Positions 30,152-41,234 of a DNA stretch of 64,000 nucleotides are shown one piece after another. This DNA comes from Leptospira idonii. Its GTDB lineage: Bacteria; Spirochaetota; Leptospiria; Leptospirales; Leptospiraceae. The notes beneath the pieces are model-generated. The model made no database searches, was not told the origin of the DNA, and worked only from the letters and a program-made list of their open reading frames with translations. A program made the position numbers and the translations under genes. Each line of letters opens with the position of its first letter. The first letter of the stretch is position 1. The DNA is taken from assembly GCF_004770995.1 (NCBI RefSeq), contig NZ_RQHW01000047.1, positions 248,001-312,000 of the forward strand. Reading direction: 5' to 3'.

Positions 30152-30988
30152 ATGGGAATTAGAAAATTAAAACCAACAACGCAATCTTCCAGATTTTACT
30201 CTGTTCTTGATTTTAAAGAAATCACAGAAGTAACTCCCCATAAACCTTTAACTGCAAATGTTACCTACAAAGCTGGTAGAGATAACCAAGGTAGAATTGC
30301 AGTTCGTAGAAAGGGTGGAAGAAACAAAAGAAAGTTCCGTATCATCGATTTCAAAAGAAACAAATTCGGAATCCCTGCGACAGTAAAAACGATTGAATAC
30401 GATCCAAACCGTTCTGCATTCATCGCTCTTGTTTGTTATGCGGATGGAGAATACCGATACATTCTTGCTCCTCATGGATTGAAAGTAGGGGACAAGGTTG
30501 TTTCCGGTCCTACTGCGGAAATCAAATTGGGGAATACCCTTCCGTTGGATAAAATTCCTGCAGGAACAAACGTTCATAATATCGAATTGCATATCGGGAA
30601 AGGCGGCCAAATCGCGAGAACCGCAGGTTCTTTTGCGGTGATCGCTGCAAAAGACGGAGATTATGTAAGTCTCAGACTTCCTTCCTCTGAAGTTCGCAAA
30701 GTTCGTAAAGAATGTGTAGCGACCATCGGAGAACTTTCCAACAAAGACCACAACCAAGTGATCATCGGAAAAGCGGGAAGAAATAGATGGTTAGGAAAAC
30801 GTCCTAAAGTTCGTGGTGTTGTAATGAACCCTGTTGACCACCCACTCGGTGGAGGGGAAGGAAGAACATCCGGTGGACGTCATCCAGTGACTCCTTGGGG
30901 TAAACCGACGAAAGGTTATAAAACTCGTAAGACGAAACCGTCTGATCGATTCATCGTTCAAAGACGTAAGAAAAATAGAAACAGGTAG
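30152..30988 (+). CDS. rplB: 50S ribosomal protein L2
   Basis: 278 residues. It includes [15 protein letters not shown] and the C-terminal [17 protein letters not shown] with the conserved His near the peptidyl-transferase centre. Standard length; starts 2 bp after rplW. Confidence 0.99.
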   Translation: MGIRKLKPTTQSSRFYSVLDFKEITEVTPHKPLTANVTYKAGRDNQGRIAVRRKGGRNKRKFRIIDFKRNKFGIPATVKTIEYDPNRSAFIALVCYADGEYRYILAPHGLKVGDKVVSGPTAEIKLGNTLPLDKIPAGTNVHNIELHIGKGGQIARTAGSFAVIAAKDGDYVSLRLPSSEVRKVRKECVATIGELSNKDHNQVIIGKAGRNRWLGKRPKVRGVVMNPVDHPLGGGEGRTSGGRHPVTPWGKPTKGYKTRKTKPSDRFIVQRRKKNRNR

Positions 30989-31001
30989 GATCTAGGATTC
31001 C

Positions 31002-31280
31002 ATGGCTAGAAGCTTAAAAAAAGGTCCCTTCATAGACGACCACCTCATGAAAAAAATTACGAAACTAAACTCGGAAGGAAAGAAGAACCCTTTCAAGTCT
31101 TGGTCTCGCCGAAGCACAATCTACCCTGATATGATTGGGCATACTGTTATGATTCACAATGGTAAGGCATTTGTTCCTGTGTATGTGAACGAAAACATGA
31201 TCGGTCATAAACTCGGTGAATTTGCTCCGACTCGTACCTTTAGAGGTCACGGCGGGGACAAAAAAGTAGCGAAGAAATAG
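31002..31280 (+). CDS. rpsS: 30S ribosomal protein S19
   Basis: 92 residues: [17 protein letters not shown] and the C-terminal [15 protein letters not shown]19 pairs with S13 in the 30S head. Small gaps on both sides (13 and 8 bp). Confidence 0.99.
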   Translation: MARSLKKGPFIDDHLMKKITKLNSEGKKNPFKSWSRRSTIYPDMIGHTVMIHNGKAFVPVYVNENMIGHKLGEFAPTRTFRGHGGDKKVAKK

Positions 31281-31288
31281 GTAGAGAA

Positions 31289-31639
31289 ATGGAAGCCAAA
31301 GCAGTTGCTAAACACGTAAGAATTTCAGCTAGAAAAGCAAGACTAGTTGCTGATGAAATTCGAGGTTATGACTACAAAGAAGCGATCGATATTCTTCGTT
31401 TTACGAACAAAGCCGCAAGTTCAATGATCATCAATCTTTTGAATTCTGCGGTTGCGAACGCAATCCAGATGAACGATCAAATCGATCCTGCAAGTCTTTT
31501 TGTCAAAAAAATATACATCGATGACGGTCCTATCATGAAACGATACAGACCAAGAGCACGAGGTCGTGCATCCAGAATTCGTAAACGTTTGAGCCACATC
31601 ACCGTGGTTGTTTCAGAGATAGAGAAGAAGGCAAGCTAA
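31289..31639 (+). CDS. rplV: 50S ribosomal protein L22
   Basis: 116 residues. The tunnel-lining loop region [18 protein letters not shown] is intact, with no insertion of the kind seen in macrolide-resistant L22. It follows rpsS and precedes rpsC by 3 bp. Confidence 0.98.
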   Translation: MEAKAVAKHVRISARKARLVADEIRGYDYKEAIDILRFTNKAASSMIINLLNSAVANAIQMNDQIDPASLFVKKIYIDDGPIMKRYRPRARGRASRIRKRLSHITVVVSEIEKKAS

Positions 31640-31642
31640 GGT

Positions 31643-32320
31643 ATGGGCCAAAAAGTAAATCCAATCGGTCTTCGTATAGGAATCACTAGAAATTGGGATT
31701 CCGTTTGGTTTTCCAAACAAGACTACATTAAAAACCTGCATGAGGACATCAAGATCCGTAGATTTCTCCAAAAGAAATTTAAAAACGCATCTGTGGTGAA
31801 AATCGTAATCGAAAGGTTCCCTGAAAAAGTAAATATCAATCTTCATACATCTAAACCAGGTATGGTGATCGGTCAGAAAGGACAGAACATCGAAGCAGTG
31901 AAGCAAGAATTGAAGAAGATGGCGGACAAACCGATCGGAATGAACATCATCGAAGTCAAAAAACCTGAGATCATCGCTCAGGCGATCGCTGAAACTGTTG
32001 CTTTGCAAATCGAACAAAGGATGCCTTTCAGAAGAGTTATGAAGGCTGAGCTAAGACGTGCTATGCGTGGTGGAGTAGAGGGTGTTAAAATCCAAATCTC
32101 CGGACGTTTGAACGGTGCGGATATGGCGAGAACAGAAAAGTATATGGAAGGACGAGTTCCTCTTCATACTCTTCGTGCCAAAATCGATTTCGGATTCAAA
32201 GAAGCTCTCACAACTTTCGGTCAGATCGGTGTGAAGGTATGGACTTATACTGGCGATTTCTTCCCTACAAAAGAAGAATCTGATGAAGATAAATACGCCG
32301 TAAAAAGAAGAACTAGTTAA
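31643..32320 (+). CDS. rpsC: 30S ribosomal protein S3
   Basis: 225 residues. It starts [13 protein letters not shown] and has the type II KH motif [17 protein letters not shown] and [17 protein letters not shown]3 lines the mRNA entry site. Length is in the normal range. Confidence 0.99.
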   Translation: MGQKVNPIGLRIGITRNWDSVWFSKQDYIKNLHEDIKIRRFLQKKFKNASVVKIVIERFPEKVNINLHTSKPGMVIGQKGQNIEAVKQELKKMADKPIGMNIIEVKKPEIIAQAIAETVALQIEQRMPFRRVMKAELRRAMRGGVEGVKIQISGRLNGADMARTEKYMEGRVPLHTLRAKIDFGFKEALTTFGQIGVKVWTYTGDFFPTKEESDEDKYAVKRRTS

Positions 32321-32342
32321 GAACTGTTAAAGAGAAACTAAA

Positions 32343-32756
32343 ATGTTAGCACCTAAGCGAGTTAAATTCAGAAAACGCCAAAGAGGGCGCCTAAAAGGTA
32401 AGGACGAAAGAGGTTCTTATGTTGCTTTTGGGGAATTTGGTTTAAAAGCAGTTGAGTCCGGTAGAATCACTGCTCGTCAAATCGAAGCAGCAAGGATTAC
32501 TATCAACCGTCAGGTGAAAAGAGGCGGTAAATTGTGGATTCGTATCTTCCCTCATTTACCTATCACAAAAAAGCCTGCTGAAACCAGGATGGGTAAAGGA
32601 AAAGGAAATCCTGAGTTCTGGATTGCTGAGATCCGCCCAGGAAGAGTTCTTTTCGAGATGGCTGGTATCGATGAAGAAACAGCAAGAAAAGCACTTCACT
32701 TAGCAGCGTTTAAACTGCCAGTTGAAACTGCATTTGTAAAGAGGAACATTCTATGA
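32343..32756 (+). CDS. rplP: 50S ribosomal protein L16
   Basis: 137 residues: [16 protein letters not shown], then [19 protein letters not shown] and [12 protein letters not shown]16 positions tRNA at the A/P sites. Its stop overlaps the rpmC start (ATGA). Confidence 0.98.
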   Translation: MLAPKRVKFRKRQRGRLKGKDERGSYVAFGEFGLKAVESGRITARQIEAARITINRQVKRGGKLWIRIFPHLPITKKPAETRMGKGKGNPEFWIAEIRPGRVLFEMAGIDEETARKALHLAAFKLPVETAFVKRNIL

Positions 32757-33025
32757 AAGACGATTTTCGTTCTTTATCCTCGGATGAATTAAAAAAAGAA
32801 ATTCAATCTTCCCTTGAGGAAGTGAGAAAAGCGCGTTTCCAGTTCGGTGTGACAAGATCCCTTGAAAACCCGAAATTGATTCGCAATCAAAAGAAAAGAG
32901 TGGCTCAGGCACTGACAGTTCTTCGTGAGAAAGAATTGGAAGCTCAAGGTAAGTTGAAACGAATTCAGCCTAAGGCTGGAGCAGCTGCTGCGGCTTCGAA
33001 ATCGAGCAAGGGTAAGAAGAAGTAG
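32753..33025 (+). CDS. rpmC: 50S ribosomal protein L29 with C-terminal extension
   Basis: 90 residues, longer than the usual 60-70. The core ([44 protein letters not shown]) is typical. The last ~25 residues form an Ala/Lys/Ser-rich basic tail ([13 protein letters not shown]). It overlaps rplP by 4 bp. Confidence 0.95.
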   Translation: MKDDFRSLSSDELKKEIQSSLEEVRKARFQFGVTRSLENPKLIRNQKKRVAQALTVLREKELEAQGKLKRIQPKAGAAAAASKSSKGKKK

Positions 33026-33028
33026 GTT

Positions 33029-33298
33029 ATGGAACTTAAGAACTTAAAAAAATCTTTAACCATCCAAGGTGTAGTAGTGAGCGATGCTATGGATAAAACC
33101 GTAGTGATCGAGATCGTTACAAGAAAAGTACACCCTCGATTCAAAAAGATTATGACCAAAACCTCTCGTGTAAAAATCCACGATGAGAAAAACGAATGCC
33201 AAGTAGGGGACAAAGTGATCGCAGTGGAAACTCGACCTCTATCGAAGCAAAAACATCACAAACTTGTTAAAGTTGTTGAGAAGGCGAAACTAGTATGA
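33029..33298 (+). CDS. rpsQ: 30S ribosomal protein S17
   Basis: 89 residues. The OB-fold protein reads [20 protein letters not shown] and [21 protein letters not shown]. Overlaps rplN by 4 bp (ATGA). Confidence 0.98.
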   Translation: MELKNLKKSLTIQGVVVSDAMDKTVVIEIVTRKVHPRFKKIMTKTSRVKIHDEKNECQVGDKVIAVETRPLSKQKHHKLVKVVEKAKLV

Positions 33299-33687
33299 TC
33301 CAGCAAGAAACTATTTTACAGGTTGCCGACAATTCGGGTGTAAAAAAAGTCATGTGCGTAAAAGTTCTTGGAGGTTCCAAGAAACGTTATGCCACAATCG
33401 GCGATGAAATCATTGTCGCTGTTAAAGATGCACAACCTGCTTACGGTCTGCGTGACGGACAAGGAAAGAAGGTTCACAACAAGGCAGTTCAAAGAGCCGT
33501 TGTGGTGAGAACTAAAAAAGAAGTTCGCCGTGCAGATGGTACTTATATCAGATTCGATGATAATGCAGTAGCAATCATCGACGACAAAGGTAATCCGAAA
33601 GGAACTCGTATCTTTGGACCGGTAGCTAGAGAGCTCCGAGATAAAAAATACATGAAAATCATTTCACTTGCTCCGGAGGTTCTCTAA
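33295..33687 (+). CDS. rplN: 50S ribosomal protein L14
   Basis: 130 residues, slightly longer than the usual 122. It has [19 protein letters not shown] and the conserved region with [20 protein letters not shown]. The 3' end carries GGAGG, which serves as ribosome site for rplX. Confidence 0.98.
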   Translation: MIQQETILQVADNSGVKKVMCVKVLGGSKKRYATIGDEIIVAVKDAQPAYGLRDGQGKKVHNKAVQRAVVVRTKKEVRRADGTYIRFDDNAVAIIDDKGNPKGTRIFGPVARELRDKKYMKIISLAPEVL

Positions 33688-34071
33688 ATGGCTGCTAAGT
33701 TAGCATACCGTGGATCAGAACCCACGAAATTCAAAAAAACCAAAATCAAAAAGGACGATGAAGTTCTTGTGATTGCGGGAAAAGAAAAAGGCAAAAAAGG
33801 AAAAGTCCTCGCGATCGATAAAAGAAAAGACCGCGTTTATATCGAAGGCGTTAATAAAAGACGCAGATATGTGAGACCGACTCAAGAAAACCCGCAAGGC
33901 GGATCCATCGAGATCGAGTTCCCGATTCACTTATCGAACGTAATGTTCCACGATGCTAAGTTGGACAACAAAGCGAAGCCTAAGAAGAAAATTAAGGCTG
34001 TACGCATTGGCTTTTTGAAAAAGGATGGTAAAACTGTCCGAGTCACTCGTCCGGAAGGTAAAGAAGTATAA
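33688..34071 (+). CDS. rplX: 50S ribosomal protein L24 with N-terminal extension
   Basis: 127 residues against about 104 in E. coli. The KOW motif follows a basic leader of about 20 residues ([17 protein letters not shown]): [18 protein letters not shown] and [22 protein letters not shown] at a good distance before 33688 supports the longer start. Directly abuts rplN. Confidence 0.96.
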   Translation: MAAKLAYRGSEPTKFKKTKIKKDDEVLVIAGKEKGKKGKVLAIDKRKDRVYIEGVNKRRRYVRPTQENPQGGSIEIEFPIHLSNVMFHDAKLDNKAKPKKKIKAVRIGFLKKDGKTVRVTRPEGKEV

Positions 34072-34073
34072 TC

Positions 34074-34628
34074 ATGGTACCTAGGCTTAAACAAAAATAC
34101 GAAAAGGACATTCGCCCAGGTCTGCAAAAGCAGCTTGGATTCAAGAGTGTGATGCGAGTGCCTAAGTTAGAAAAAATCGTAATCAACGTAGGTATGGGAG
34201 AGGCTCACACCAACCCAAAAGCTATGGAAGCTTGCCTTGTGGAAATCGGCCAAATCACCGGACAAAAACCGGTGAAGACCTTCGCAAAGAAATCAATCGC
34301 TGGTTTCAAAGTGAGAGAAGGTATGGTTCTCGGTTGTAAGGTAACTCTTCGCGGAAACTATATGTATGAATTTTTGGATCGTTTCATCAACGTGGCGCTT
34401 CCAAGGGTTCGTGACTTCCGCGGCGTCAACCCAAAAGGTTTCGATGGAAGAGGGAACTACAACCTTTCCGTGAAGGAACAAATCATTTTCCCTGAGATCC
34501 AATTTGATAAAATCAATACGATCTACGGAATCAACATCACCTTTGTTACGAATACAGAAGTAGACAAAGAAGCGTACGAATTATTCCAGGCTTTCGGTAT
34601 GCCTTACCGAACAGCTGCAGGTAAGTAG
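34074..34628 (+). CDS. rplE: 50S ribosomal protein L5
   Basis: 184 residues. [38 protein letters not shown] and [18 protein letters not shown] are typical. L5 carries 5S rRNA contacts and bridge B1b. Starts 2 bp after rplX. Confidence 0.99.
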   Translation: MVPRLKQKYEKDIRPGLQKQLGFKSVMRVPKLEKIVINVGMGEAHTNPKAMEACLVEIGQITGQKPVKTFAKKSIAGFKVREGMVLGCKVTLRGNYMYEFLDRFINVALPRVRDFRGVNPKGFDGRGNYNLSVKEQIIFPEIQFDKINTIYGINITFVTNTEVDKEAYELFQAFGMPYRTAAGK

Positions 34629-34637
34629 GAGAGAGTC

Positions 34638-34823
34638 ATGGCGAAAAAATCGATGATGGAACGCCACGCCAAAAAGCAAAAATTCAAAGTGAGAGAGTAC
34701 AATCGTTGCCCTCTTTGCGGTCGTTCGCGCGCATACTTGCGCCGCTTTGATATGTGTCGTCTTTGCTTCCGAGATCTAGCGAGTAAAGCTCAGATCCCCG
34801 GTGTGAAAAAATCCTCCTGGTAG
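34638..34823 (+). CDS. rpsN: 30S ribosomal protein S14, zinc-binding short form
   Basis: 61 residues, the short type. The zinc ligands are CPLC and CRLC (residues ~24-43). S14 lies in the 30S head. GGAGAG precedes the ATG. Confidence 0.98.
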   Translation: MAKKSMMERHAKKQKFKVREYNRCPLCGRSRAYLRRFDMCRLCFRDLASKAQIPGVKKSSW

Positions 34824-34845
34824 AATATAGGAAAGGTTATTATAA

Positions 34846-35244
34846 ATGAGTCTTTCAGATCCTATTGCAGATATGCTAACCCGCATCAGAAACGCACAAC
34901 AAGCGAAACACGAGTTGTGTGTGATTCCGGGAAGTAAAATTAAGAAATCCATCCTAGACCTTTTGAAAGAAGAAGGTTTCTTGGATGATGTCCAAACCGT
35001 AAAAAACGGAAGTTTTGATGATTTTCAAGTGAAATTGAAATACGATACGGAGAAAAAACCGGTGATTCGTATGATTGAAAGAGTATCTACTCCTGGTAGA
35101 CGCGTTTACATTCAATCCGGCGAAATCCGTCCCTTTAGAAACAATATCGGGACACTCATCCTCTCTACATCCAAGGGAGTGATGACCGGAAAACGTGCCC
35201 GTAAACTCAGAGTAGGAGGAGAAGTTCTTTGTAAGGTGTTCTAA
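34846..35244 (+). CDS. rpsH: 30S ribosomal protein S8
   Basis: 132 residues: [15 protein letters not shown] at the N-terminus and [19 protein letters not shown] near the C-terminus. In E. coli S8 represses the spc operon; no leader mimic was identified here. Confidence 0.99.
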   Translation: MSLSDPIADMLTRIRNAQQAKHELCVIPGSKIKKSILDLLKEEGFLDDVQTVKNGSFDDFQVKLKYDTEKKPVIRMIERVSTPGRRVYIQSGEIRPFRNNIGTLILSTSKGVMTGKRARKLRVGGEVLCKVF

Positions 35245-35265
35245 TCTTACAAAGGATCATTACAA

Positions 35266-35805
35266 ATGTCTCGAGTTGGAAAAAGTATCATTAAATTGCC
35301 TGCAAAGGTAGAAGTTAAAGCTGATGCGACAAGCCTGGTCATTAAAGGGCCTTTAGGGGAACTAAAAACCCCTATTTACGAAGGTGTTGTTGCAAAGATC
35401 GAAAACGGTGAACTCGTTTTTACTAGAAACAGTGAAGACCAAAAGACAGTCGCATTGCACGGGCTCGTTAGATCCCTTGCGATGAACAGTGTAAAAGGTG
35501 TAACTACTGGCTGGGAAAAAAACCTGGAAATCACCGGAGTTGGTTATCGTGCGCAAAAGAAAGGAAAAGATCTTGTGATGAACTTAGGTTACTCTCACGA
35601 GGTTGTTTTCCCTGAGCCTGCGGGAATCAAGATCGATGTAGCGGATCAGCTTAAAATTAAAGTATCGGGCATTGACCGCCAATTGGTTGGCCAAGTAGCA
35701 GCAGACATTCGCTCTAAAAGACCTCCTGAGCCTTACAAAGGAAAAGGGGTGAAATACAGCGATGAGTACATCCGTAGAAAGGCCGGAAAGACCGGTAAGA
35801 AGTAG
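35266..35805 (+). CDS. rplF: 50S ribosomal protein L6
   Basis: 179 residues with two related halves. The C-terminal signature [20 protein letters not shown] followed by [16 protein letters not shown] is diagnostic. L6 lies near the sarcin-ricin loop. Confidence 0.99.
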   Translation: MSRVGKSIIKLPAKVEVKADATSLVIKGPLGELKTPIYEGVVAKIENGELVFTRNSEDQKTVALHGLVRSLAMNSVKGVTTGWEKNLEITGVGYRAQKKGKDLVMNLGYSHEVVFPEPAGIKIDVADQLKIKVSGIDRQLVGQVAADIRSKRPPEPYKGKGVKYSDEYIRRKAGKTGKK

Positions 35806-35814
35806 TAAGTCGTT

Positions 35815-36183
35815 ATGATCAACAAGACAGCAAAGAACATTCAAAGAGAAAGACGAGCAGAAAGAGTTCGTTATAAGATTCGTGCTACAGCTGGCCGTCC
35901 TAGATTGGTTTTCAACAAAACCAATCGTTATTTGACTGCTCAGGTAATTGATGACACCAAAGGTGTTACGGTTGCATACGCTACAACGCAAGAGAAAGAC
36001 TTTCCTAAACATGAGAACTCTAAAAAGAGCAAGTCTGCTGCAACTCAATTGGGTAAATTGATTGCCGACAAAGCGAAAAAAGCGGGCATCTCTCAAGTGG
36101 TTTTGGATCGTTCCGGTATGGTTTACCATGGTCGTATCGCTGCTTTCGCTGATTCGGCAAGAGAAGGCGGTTTGGAGTTCTAA
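35815..36183 (+). CDS. rplR: 50S ribosomal protein L18
   Basis: 122 residues. [17 protein letters not shown] core (here [18 protein letters not shown]), [25 protein letters not shown] at the end. L18 carries 5S rRNA. Starts 9 bp after rplF. Confidence 0.98.
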   Translation: MINKTAKNIQRERRAERVRYKIRATAGRPRLVFNKTNRYLTAQVIDDTKGVTVAYATTQEKDFPKHENSKKSKSAATQLGKLIADKAKKAGISQVVLDRSGMVYHGRIAAFADSAREGGLEF

Positions 36184-36186
36184 TAT

Positions 36187-36699
36187 ATGAGTATGATCCT
36201 AGAAGAAGAAACGAAAGAATTTACCGAGAAAGTCGTAAAGATCGACCGTGTTGCGAAAGTAGTGAAAGGGGGACGTCGTTTCTCCTTCAACGCACTTTCC
36301 GTAGTAGGGGATTCCAAAGGTAAAGTGGGAATCGGTTTCGGAAAAGCAAATGAAGTTCCGGATGCAATCCGTAAGTCCATCGAGTCCGCTAAGAAAAATT
36401 TGAAATCCATTCATTACATCGGACATACTGTTCCTCACGATGTGATCGGCAGCTTCAAATCTGCAAGAGTGATCTTGAAACCGGCTTCTCCGGGAACCGG
36501 TATCATCGCTGGAGCTTCCGTTCGTTCCGTTTTGGAAAGAGCGGGAATCCAAGACGTTTTGACTAAGTCTTGGGGTTCTTCCAACCCGATGAACATCGTA
36601 AAGGCGACTATGGATGCTCTTCAACAATTGGAAACTCCTTCTATGGCAGTAAAACGCCGTGGAGTGAGCCTCAAACACTTGTTCGGTCAAGATTTATAA
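36187..36699 (+). CDS. rpsE: 30S ribosomal protein S5
   Basis: 170 residues. The double-stranded RNA-binding half [19 protein letters not shown] and [16 protein letters not shown] are typical, and the C-domain ends with LKHLFG. S5 affects decoding accuracy; spectinomycin-site residues near KGGRR look wild type. Confidence 0.99.
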   Translation: MSMILEEETKEFTEKVVKIDRVAKVVKGGRRFSFNALSVVGDSKGKVGIGFGKANEVPDAIRKSIESAKKNLKSIHYIGHTVPHDVIGSFKSARVILKPASPGTGIIAGASVRSVLERAGIQDVLTKSWGSSNPMNIVKATMDALQQLETPSMAVKRRGVSLKHLFGQDL

Positions 36700-36712
36700 A
36701 AGGTAGTCCGGT

Positions 36713-36892
36713 ATGGAAGAAGTATTGATTACACAAGAAAAAAGTTCTATCGGTATCATTCCGATTCATAAGAAGACTTTGATCGCTCTTGGCCTGAAGA
36801 AAAAAGGCCAATCCAGAAAGCACAAAGTAACTCCTCAATTGAAGGGAATGCTTCGTCAGGTAGGTTACCTGCTGAAAGTAGATAAGGTATAA
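36713..36892 (+). CDS. rpmD: 50S ribosomal protein L30
   Basis: A 59-residue gene between rpsE and rplO, read directly from the sequence. The protein starts MEEVLITQEKSSIG and contains IPIHKKTLIALGLKKKGQS, then MLRQVGYLLKV, matching the small two-helix L30. The stop is at 36890-36892, 4 bp before rplO. Confidence 0.95.
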   Translation: MEEVLITQEKSSIGIIPIHKKTLIALGLKKKGQSRKHKVTPQLKGMLRQVGYLLKVDKV

Positions 36893-36896
36893 TTAG

Positions 36897-37430
36897 ATGG
36901 CACAATCAGAAAGAATTGAACAAGGCAGAGGCTTTGGAAAAAAAAGAGCTAAAAAAAGCACTTCTCTAGGAAACAAAAACCTAGTTCCAGTACCTGCCGG
37001 TGCAAAAACATCTCCCAAAAGAGTCGGACAAGGTCCTGGTTCCGGAATGGGAAAAACCTCCACAAGAGGATCCAAAGGCCAAAGAGCTCGTGCATCTTCC
37101 ATGAAGCGAGGGTTTGAGGGTGGTCAGATGCCACTTCACAAACGTTTGCCGAAAAGAGGATTCACTAATATTTTCTCCGAAGTATTTCAACCGGTGAATT
37201 TGGTAGCTCTTGCGAAAGCGGGTCTATCCGGTGAAGTAACTCCTGCGATTCTAAAAGCAAAAAGTTTGATTAAGTCCGAAGAAGGACTCATCAAAGTGTT
37301 GGGAACTGGCGAAATTACTGCGGCGATCACAATCACTGTAGACGGGTTTTCCGCTTCAGCAAAAGAAAAAATCGAAAAAGCTGGTGGAAAGGTGATTCTC
37401 AGAGAGAAGAATAAAGTAGAGAAAAAATAA
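36897..37430 (+). CDS. rplO: 50S ribosomal protein L15, N-terminally extended
   Basis: 177 residues against ~145 in E. coli. A basic leader of about 35 residues precedes the glycine-rich core (KRVGQGPGSGMGKTSTRG, GFEGGQMPLHKRLPKRGF). The C-terminal globular part is typical. It precedes secY by 7 bp, the usual spc order. Confidence 0.97.
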   Translation: MAQSERIEQGRGFGKKRAKKSTSLGNKNLVPVPAGAKTSPKRVGQGPGSGMGKTSTRGSKGQRARASSMKRGFEGGQMPLHKRLPKRGFTNIFSEVFQPVNLVALAKAGLSGEVTPAILKAKSLIKSEEGLIKVLGTGEITAAITITVDGFSASAKEKIEKAGGKVILREKNKVEKK

Positions 37431-37437
37431 TTAAACA

Positions 37438-38817
37438 ATGTTTCAAACAATCGCAAACATCTTTAGAATTCCAGAATTAAGATCCAAAATATTTTTTACA
37501 ATCGGCATGTTGTTGCTTTTCAGAATGGGAACTCATGTGACCATTCCTGGAATCAACAGTGTCATTGTAACTGGAATCACAGCAGACCCGAACGAAGGTT
37601 TTTTGGGAATGGTGGATTTGTTTGCGGGTGGAGCATTACTTAAATTCTCTATCTTCGCTTTGGGGATCATGCCTTATATTTCTTCTTCCATCATAATGCA
37701 ACTTGTGATGGTTCTCATCCCTTCTTTGCAAAAAATGCAAAAAGAAGGAGAAGAGGGAAGAAAAAAAATTCAACAGTACACTAAGTACGGAACTTTGATT
37801 CTTTGCGCGATCCAGTCTTTGGCTGTGATCCAATTGGCAAATTCCTGGTCCACTGGATCCGGCAATCAGCCTGCAAAATATCCAGGCCTTATCAATCCTT
37901 CGGTAGAAGCTTACTTCCTTCCTTTGGCGATGTTGTCCATCACTACAGGAACAGTTCTTTTGATTTGGCTCGGAGAACAAATTACGGAAAGAGGAATCGG
38001 AAACGGAATCTCTCTCATCATCTTTGCCGGTATCATCGGTCGTATGCCGGAAGCTCTCATTTCCATGTTTACTTCCGATACTTCTGATGCACTTTCCGTT
38101 TTGATTTTACTTCTTATTTTCATCATTCTAATCGCTCTTACTGTGATTTTAACACAAGGGGTGAGAAGAGTTCCTTTGAATTACGGAAAACAAATGGTAG
38201 GCCGTAAGATGGTTCAGGCTCGCAGCCAGTCCATTCCTTTCAAAGTGAACAGTGCGAACGTAATGCCGATCATCTTCGCATCTTCCTTGATTCTTTTTCC
38301 ACAAACGATTGTTCAGTGGTTGTCTTCCAAAGGAGGACAGTGGGCAGGTTGGGCAGTGATTATGGACTTTTTCAATCCATTTTCCCAAATTTGGTACCAC
38401 TCTTTATTTTACTTCGTCATTTATACTTCCCTGATCATTTTCTTCGCTTATTTCTATACTGCGATTCAGTTCAACCCACAAGAGTTAGCTGACAATTTGA
38501 AGAAATACGGCGGGTTCATTCCTGGAGTTCGTCCTGGAACACAAACCAAAGAAATGATCGAGAAGATCCTTAATAGAATCACCCTTCCAGGTGCTCTTTT
38601 TCTAGCAGGACTTGCTCTTGCCCCTTATTTGATCATTAAATTCCTCAACCTTGGTTCTAATACCGGAGGAGGAACATTGGTCTATACTTTCGGGGGGACT
38701 TCGCTTCTAATCATGGTAGGTGTCGCTTTGGAAACTTTGAAACAAATCGAAGCACAACTTTTGATGAGAAACTACGAAGGATTTATGAAAAAGACTAAAA
38801 TCAAAGGAAGGGTTTAA
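37438..38817 (+). CDS. secY: Preprotein translocase subunit SecY
   Basis: 459 residues with about ten membrane helices. It includes the plug region after [35 protein letters not shown], and the cytoplasmic loops with [23 protein letters not shown] and [15 protein letters not shown]. SecY is the protein-conducting channel, working with SecE (13026). The next gene adk starts 4 bp later. Confidence 0.99.
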   Translation: MFQTIANIFRIPELRSKIFFTIGMLLLFRMGTHVTIPGINSVIVTGITADPNEGFLGMVDLFAGGALLKFSIFALGIMPYISSSIIMQLVMVLIPSLQKMQKEGEEGRKKIQQYTKYGTLILCAIQSLAVIQLANSWSTGSGNQPAKYPGLINPSVEAYFLPLAMLSITTGTVLLIWLGEQITERGIGNGISLIIFAGIIGRMPEALISMFTSDTSDALSVLILLLIFIILIALTVILTQGVRRVPLNYGKQMVGRKMVQARSQSIPFKVNSANVMPIIFASSLILFPQTIVQWLSSKGGQWAGWAVIMDFFNPFSQIWYHSLFYFVIYTSLIIFFAYFYTAIQFNPQELADNLKKYGGFIPGVRPGTQTKEMIEKILNRITLPGALFLAGLALAPYLIIKFLNLGSNTGGGTLVYTFGGTSLLIMVGVALETLKQIEAQLLMRNYEGFMKKTKIKGRV

Positions 38818-38821
38818 TTTC

Positions 38822-39385
38822 ATGAAAAGACTGATCTTTATGGGACCTCCCGGCGCAGGGAAGGGTACGCAAGCAGACATCATCAAAGAAAAATTCAAAA
38901 TCCCTCAAATCTCTACGGGAGATATCCTTCGTAGTGCTGTAAAAAATGGCACTGCAATGGGTTTAGAAGCGAAAAAATATATGGACGCAGGAGACCTAGT
39001 TCCGGATGCTGTCGTTATCGGCATTATTCGGGATCGTTTGGTCGAATCCGATTGTGCGAGTGGATTCATACTGGATGGATTTCCTAGGACGGTGGAGCAA
39101 GCAAAGGCTCTCTCGGAAATCCTCAAAGAGCTTCGCATGGAGCTCGACTCCGTTGTCAACTTAGACGTTCCCGATGAAGAATTGGTGAAACGGTTGCTAG
39201 GTAGAGCGATCAAAGAAGGGCGCTCGGATGACAACGAAGAGACCATCAAAAACCGTCTGCATACTTACAACACAAAGACTCTGCCCCTGATCGATTTTTA
39301 TAAGGGAACAGGTATCCTTCGGCAGATCAATGGCTTGGGAAGTATGGAACAAATCACCGATTCTATTTTAAAATCGATTCAATAG
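38822..39385 (+). CDS. adk: Adenylate kinase (short-lid form)
   Basis: 187 residues, the compact form with a very short lid instead of the ~30-residue lid of E. coli Adk. The P-loop [11 protein letters not shown] is at ~8-18, with [24 protein letters not shown] and [12 protein letters not shown]. It interconverts AMP, ADP and ATP. secY-adk-infA order is conserved, but map, often between adk and infA, is absent. The adk stop overlaps the Shine-Dalgarno of infA. Confidence 0.98.
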   Translation: MKRLIFMGPPGAGKGTQADIIKEKFKIPQISTGDILRSAVKNGTAMGLEAKKYMDAGDLVPDAVVIGIIRDRLVESDCASGFILDGFPRTVEQAKALSEILKELRMELDSVVNLDVPDEELVKRLLGRAIKEGRSDDNEETIKNRLHTYNTKTLPLIDFYKGTGILRQINGLGSMEQITDSILKSIQ

Positions 39386-39395
39386 GAGAATCACC

Positions 39396-39614
39396 CTGGC
39401 AAAGGAAGAAGCAATTACCATTGACGGAACCGTTTTGGAACCCCTCCCGAACGCTATGTTTAGAGTGGAACTGGAAAATGGCCACAAGGTGTTGGCACAT
39501 ATCTCTGGAAAGATGAGAATGCACTACATTCGAATTCTACCTGGAGACAAAGTGACAGTAGAACTTTCTCCTTATGATTTAACTAAGGGTCGAATCACCT
39601 ACAGAAAGAAATAG
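39396..39614 (+). CDS. infA: Translation initiation factor IF-1, apparently started by CTG
   Basis: 72 residues in the frame beginning CTG GCA AAG GAA at 39396. The protein [20 protein letters not shown], then [20 protein letters not shown] and a GRITYRKK end is plainly full-length IF-1. There is no ATG, GTG or TTG upstream in this frame before the adk stop region. AGGAG at 39384-39388 lies 7 nt before the CTG, an ideal spacing. IF-1 occupies the A site during initiation. The next internal Met (in NAMF) would remove the first beta strand. Confidence 0.93.
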   Translation: MAKEEAITIDGTVLEPLPNAMFRVELENGHKVLAHISGKMRMHYIRILPGDKVTVELSPYDLTKGRITYRKK

Positions 39615-39621
39615 GAAAATT

Positions 39622-39735
39622 ATGAAAGTAAGAGCATCAGTTAAAAAAATCTGTCCGGAATGCAAAGTCATTCGCAGAAAAGGTGTGATCCGAGTGATCT
39701 GCACGAATCCAAAACACAAACAAAGGCAAAGATAA
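39622..39735 (+). CDS. rpmJ: 50S ribosomal protein L36 (zinc form)
   Basis: A 37-residue gene read directly: [19 protein letters not shown], then [11 protein letters not shown]. The Cys-x2-Cys ... Cys ... His ligands mark the zinc-binding type. It sits between infA and rpsM as usual. Confidence 0.97.
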   Translation: MKVRASVKKICPECKVIRRKGVIRVICTNPKHKQRQR

Positions 39736-39741
39736 GAATAT

Positions 39742-40119
39742 ATGGCACGTATCGCGGGTGTTGATTTACCATCAAACAAAAGAATTGTGATCGGTCTCAC
39801 TTATGTCTTCGGAATAGGTAAGACTTCTTCTCAAGAGATCCTTAAAAAAGCAGGGATCGATGAAAGCATTAGAGTAAAGGACTTAACGGACGAACATGAA
39901 GCCGCGATCCGTAGAGTCATTGAAGAAGGATATCAAGTAGAAGGGGATCTTCGTTCTGAAGTAAACCTAAACATCAAACGACTTATGGATGTAGGTTGTT
40001 ATAGAGGCCTTCGTCACAGAAGAGGTCTTCCGGTCAACGGCCAAAGAACTCGTACAAATGCCCGTACTAGAAAGGGTGTGAAGAAGACTGTGGCAAACAA
40101 GAAAAAGGCTGTTAAGTAG
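39742..40119 (+). CDS. rpsM: 30S ribosomal protein S13
   Basis: 125 residues: [20 protein letters not shown], then [18 protein letters not shown] and a basic tail reaching the P site. Normal alpha-operon order follows. Confidence 0.99.
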   Translation: MARIAGVDLPSNKRIVIGLTYVFGIGKTSSQEILKKAGIDESIRVKDLTDEHEAAIRRVIEEGYQVEGDLRSEVNLNIKRLMDVGCYRGLRHRRGLPVNGQRTRTNARTRKGVKKTVANKKKAVK

Positions 40120-40133
40120 TAGAGGAATCATTC

Positions 40134-40547
40134 ATGGCTGAGAAAGAAGCAAAAGGCAAAAAAGATACCAAGAAAGTAAAAAAGAAAGAGAAGAAGAACG
40201 TTCCTAGAGGGAAAGTTTATATCCAAGCCTCTTTCAACAACACGATCGTTTCCGTAACAGATATGGTAGGAAATGTTCTTTCCTGGTCTTCTTCCGGAAT
40301 GATGGGGTTCAGAGGATCTAAAAAATCCACTCCTTATGCAGCGCAAATCGCTGCAACGAATGCTGCTGAAAAAGCAATCGAAGCAACTGGACTTTCTGAA
40401 GTAGACGTAATGGTTTCCGGTCCCGGAATCGGAAGAGAATCTGCGATTCGTTCCCTCACAACAAAGGGATTGTCAATCAAATTGATTAAGGACGTAACCC
40501 CGCTTCCTCACAACGGATGTCGTCCTAGAAAAAGAAGAAGAGTTTAG
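40134..40547 (+). CDS. rpsK: 30S ribosomal protein S11, Lys-rich N-terminus
   Basis: 137 residues. About 25 residues of mostly Lys, Glu and Asp precede the conserved core ([56 protein letters not shown]). S11 lines the platform near the Shine-Dalgarno helix. Confidence 0.98.
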   Translation: MAEKEAKGKKDTKKVKKKEKKNVPRGKVYIQASFNNTIVSVTDMVGNVLSWSSSGMMGFRGSKKSTPYAAQIAATNAAEKAIEATGLSEVDVMVSGPGIGRESAIRSLTTKGLSIKLIKDVTPLPHNGCRPRKRRRV

Positions 40548-40570
40548 TAAGGGGATAGAGGAAATCATTT

Positions 40571-41203
40571 ATGGCACGTTATAGAGGACCCGTTGTAAAG
40601 TTAATGAGAAGAGAGGGACTGAACCTCTTTCTTAAAAACAGTCACACTCTTCACAAAGAGAAATCATCTTTAGAAAAAAGAAAATACCCGCCAGGTCTAC
40701 CTCCTAAGAAAAAAGGAAAGGTAACTGAATATGGCGCTCAGTTGCGTGAAAAACAAAAAGTAAAAAGAGCGTATGGAGTTCTTGAAAAACAATTCCGTCG
40801 TTATTTTGAAGAAGCTTCTCACACTCCTGGGATTCCTGGGGAAAACCTTCTCCAATTCTTGGAAAGAAGATTGGACAATGTTTTGTATCGTATGGGTTAT
40901 GCGGTAACTAGAAGACAAGCTAGAAACTTCGTAGCACACAGACATGTTTTAGTAAACGGTCATCGTGTAGATATTTGCTCTTACAGAGTGAATGTTGGAG
41001 ATAAAATCCAAATCAGAGATAAGTTCCAAAAATCTGCTTTTATTGAAGAAAACATCAAACTTGCGCAAGCAATCAATAGAACGGCATCTTGGGTAAGCGT
41101 AGACTATTCTCAATTCACAGGAGAGATTCTTTCTCTTCCAACAAGAGAGCATATCGACATCCCAGTGAAAGAACAGGTCATCGTAGAGTTGTACTCTAAG
41201 TAA
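40571..41203 (+). CDS. rpsD: 30S ribosomal protein S4 (zinc-free form)
   Basis: 210 residues. The N-terminus lacks the Cys pairs of zinc-type S4. The S4 domain is clear: [13 protein letters not shown] and [20 protein letters not shown], then [16 protein letters not shown]4 starts 16S assembly and, in E. coli, represses the alpha operon; no such leader was identified here. Confidence 0.99.
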   Translation: MARYRGPVVKLMRREGLNLFLKNSHTLHKEKSSLEKRKYPPGLPPKKKGKVTEYGAQLREKQKVKRAYGVLEKQFRRYFEEASHTPGIPGENLLQFLERRLDNVLYRMGYAVTRRQARNFVAHRHVLVNGHRVDICSYRVNVGDKIQIRDKFQKSAFIEENIKLAQAINRTASWVSVDYSQFTGEILSLPTREHIDIPVKEQVIVELYSK

Positions 41204-41234
41204 GCTAACGAATCTAGAGAAGAAGGATACGACA

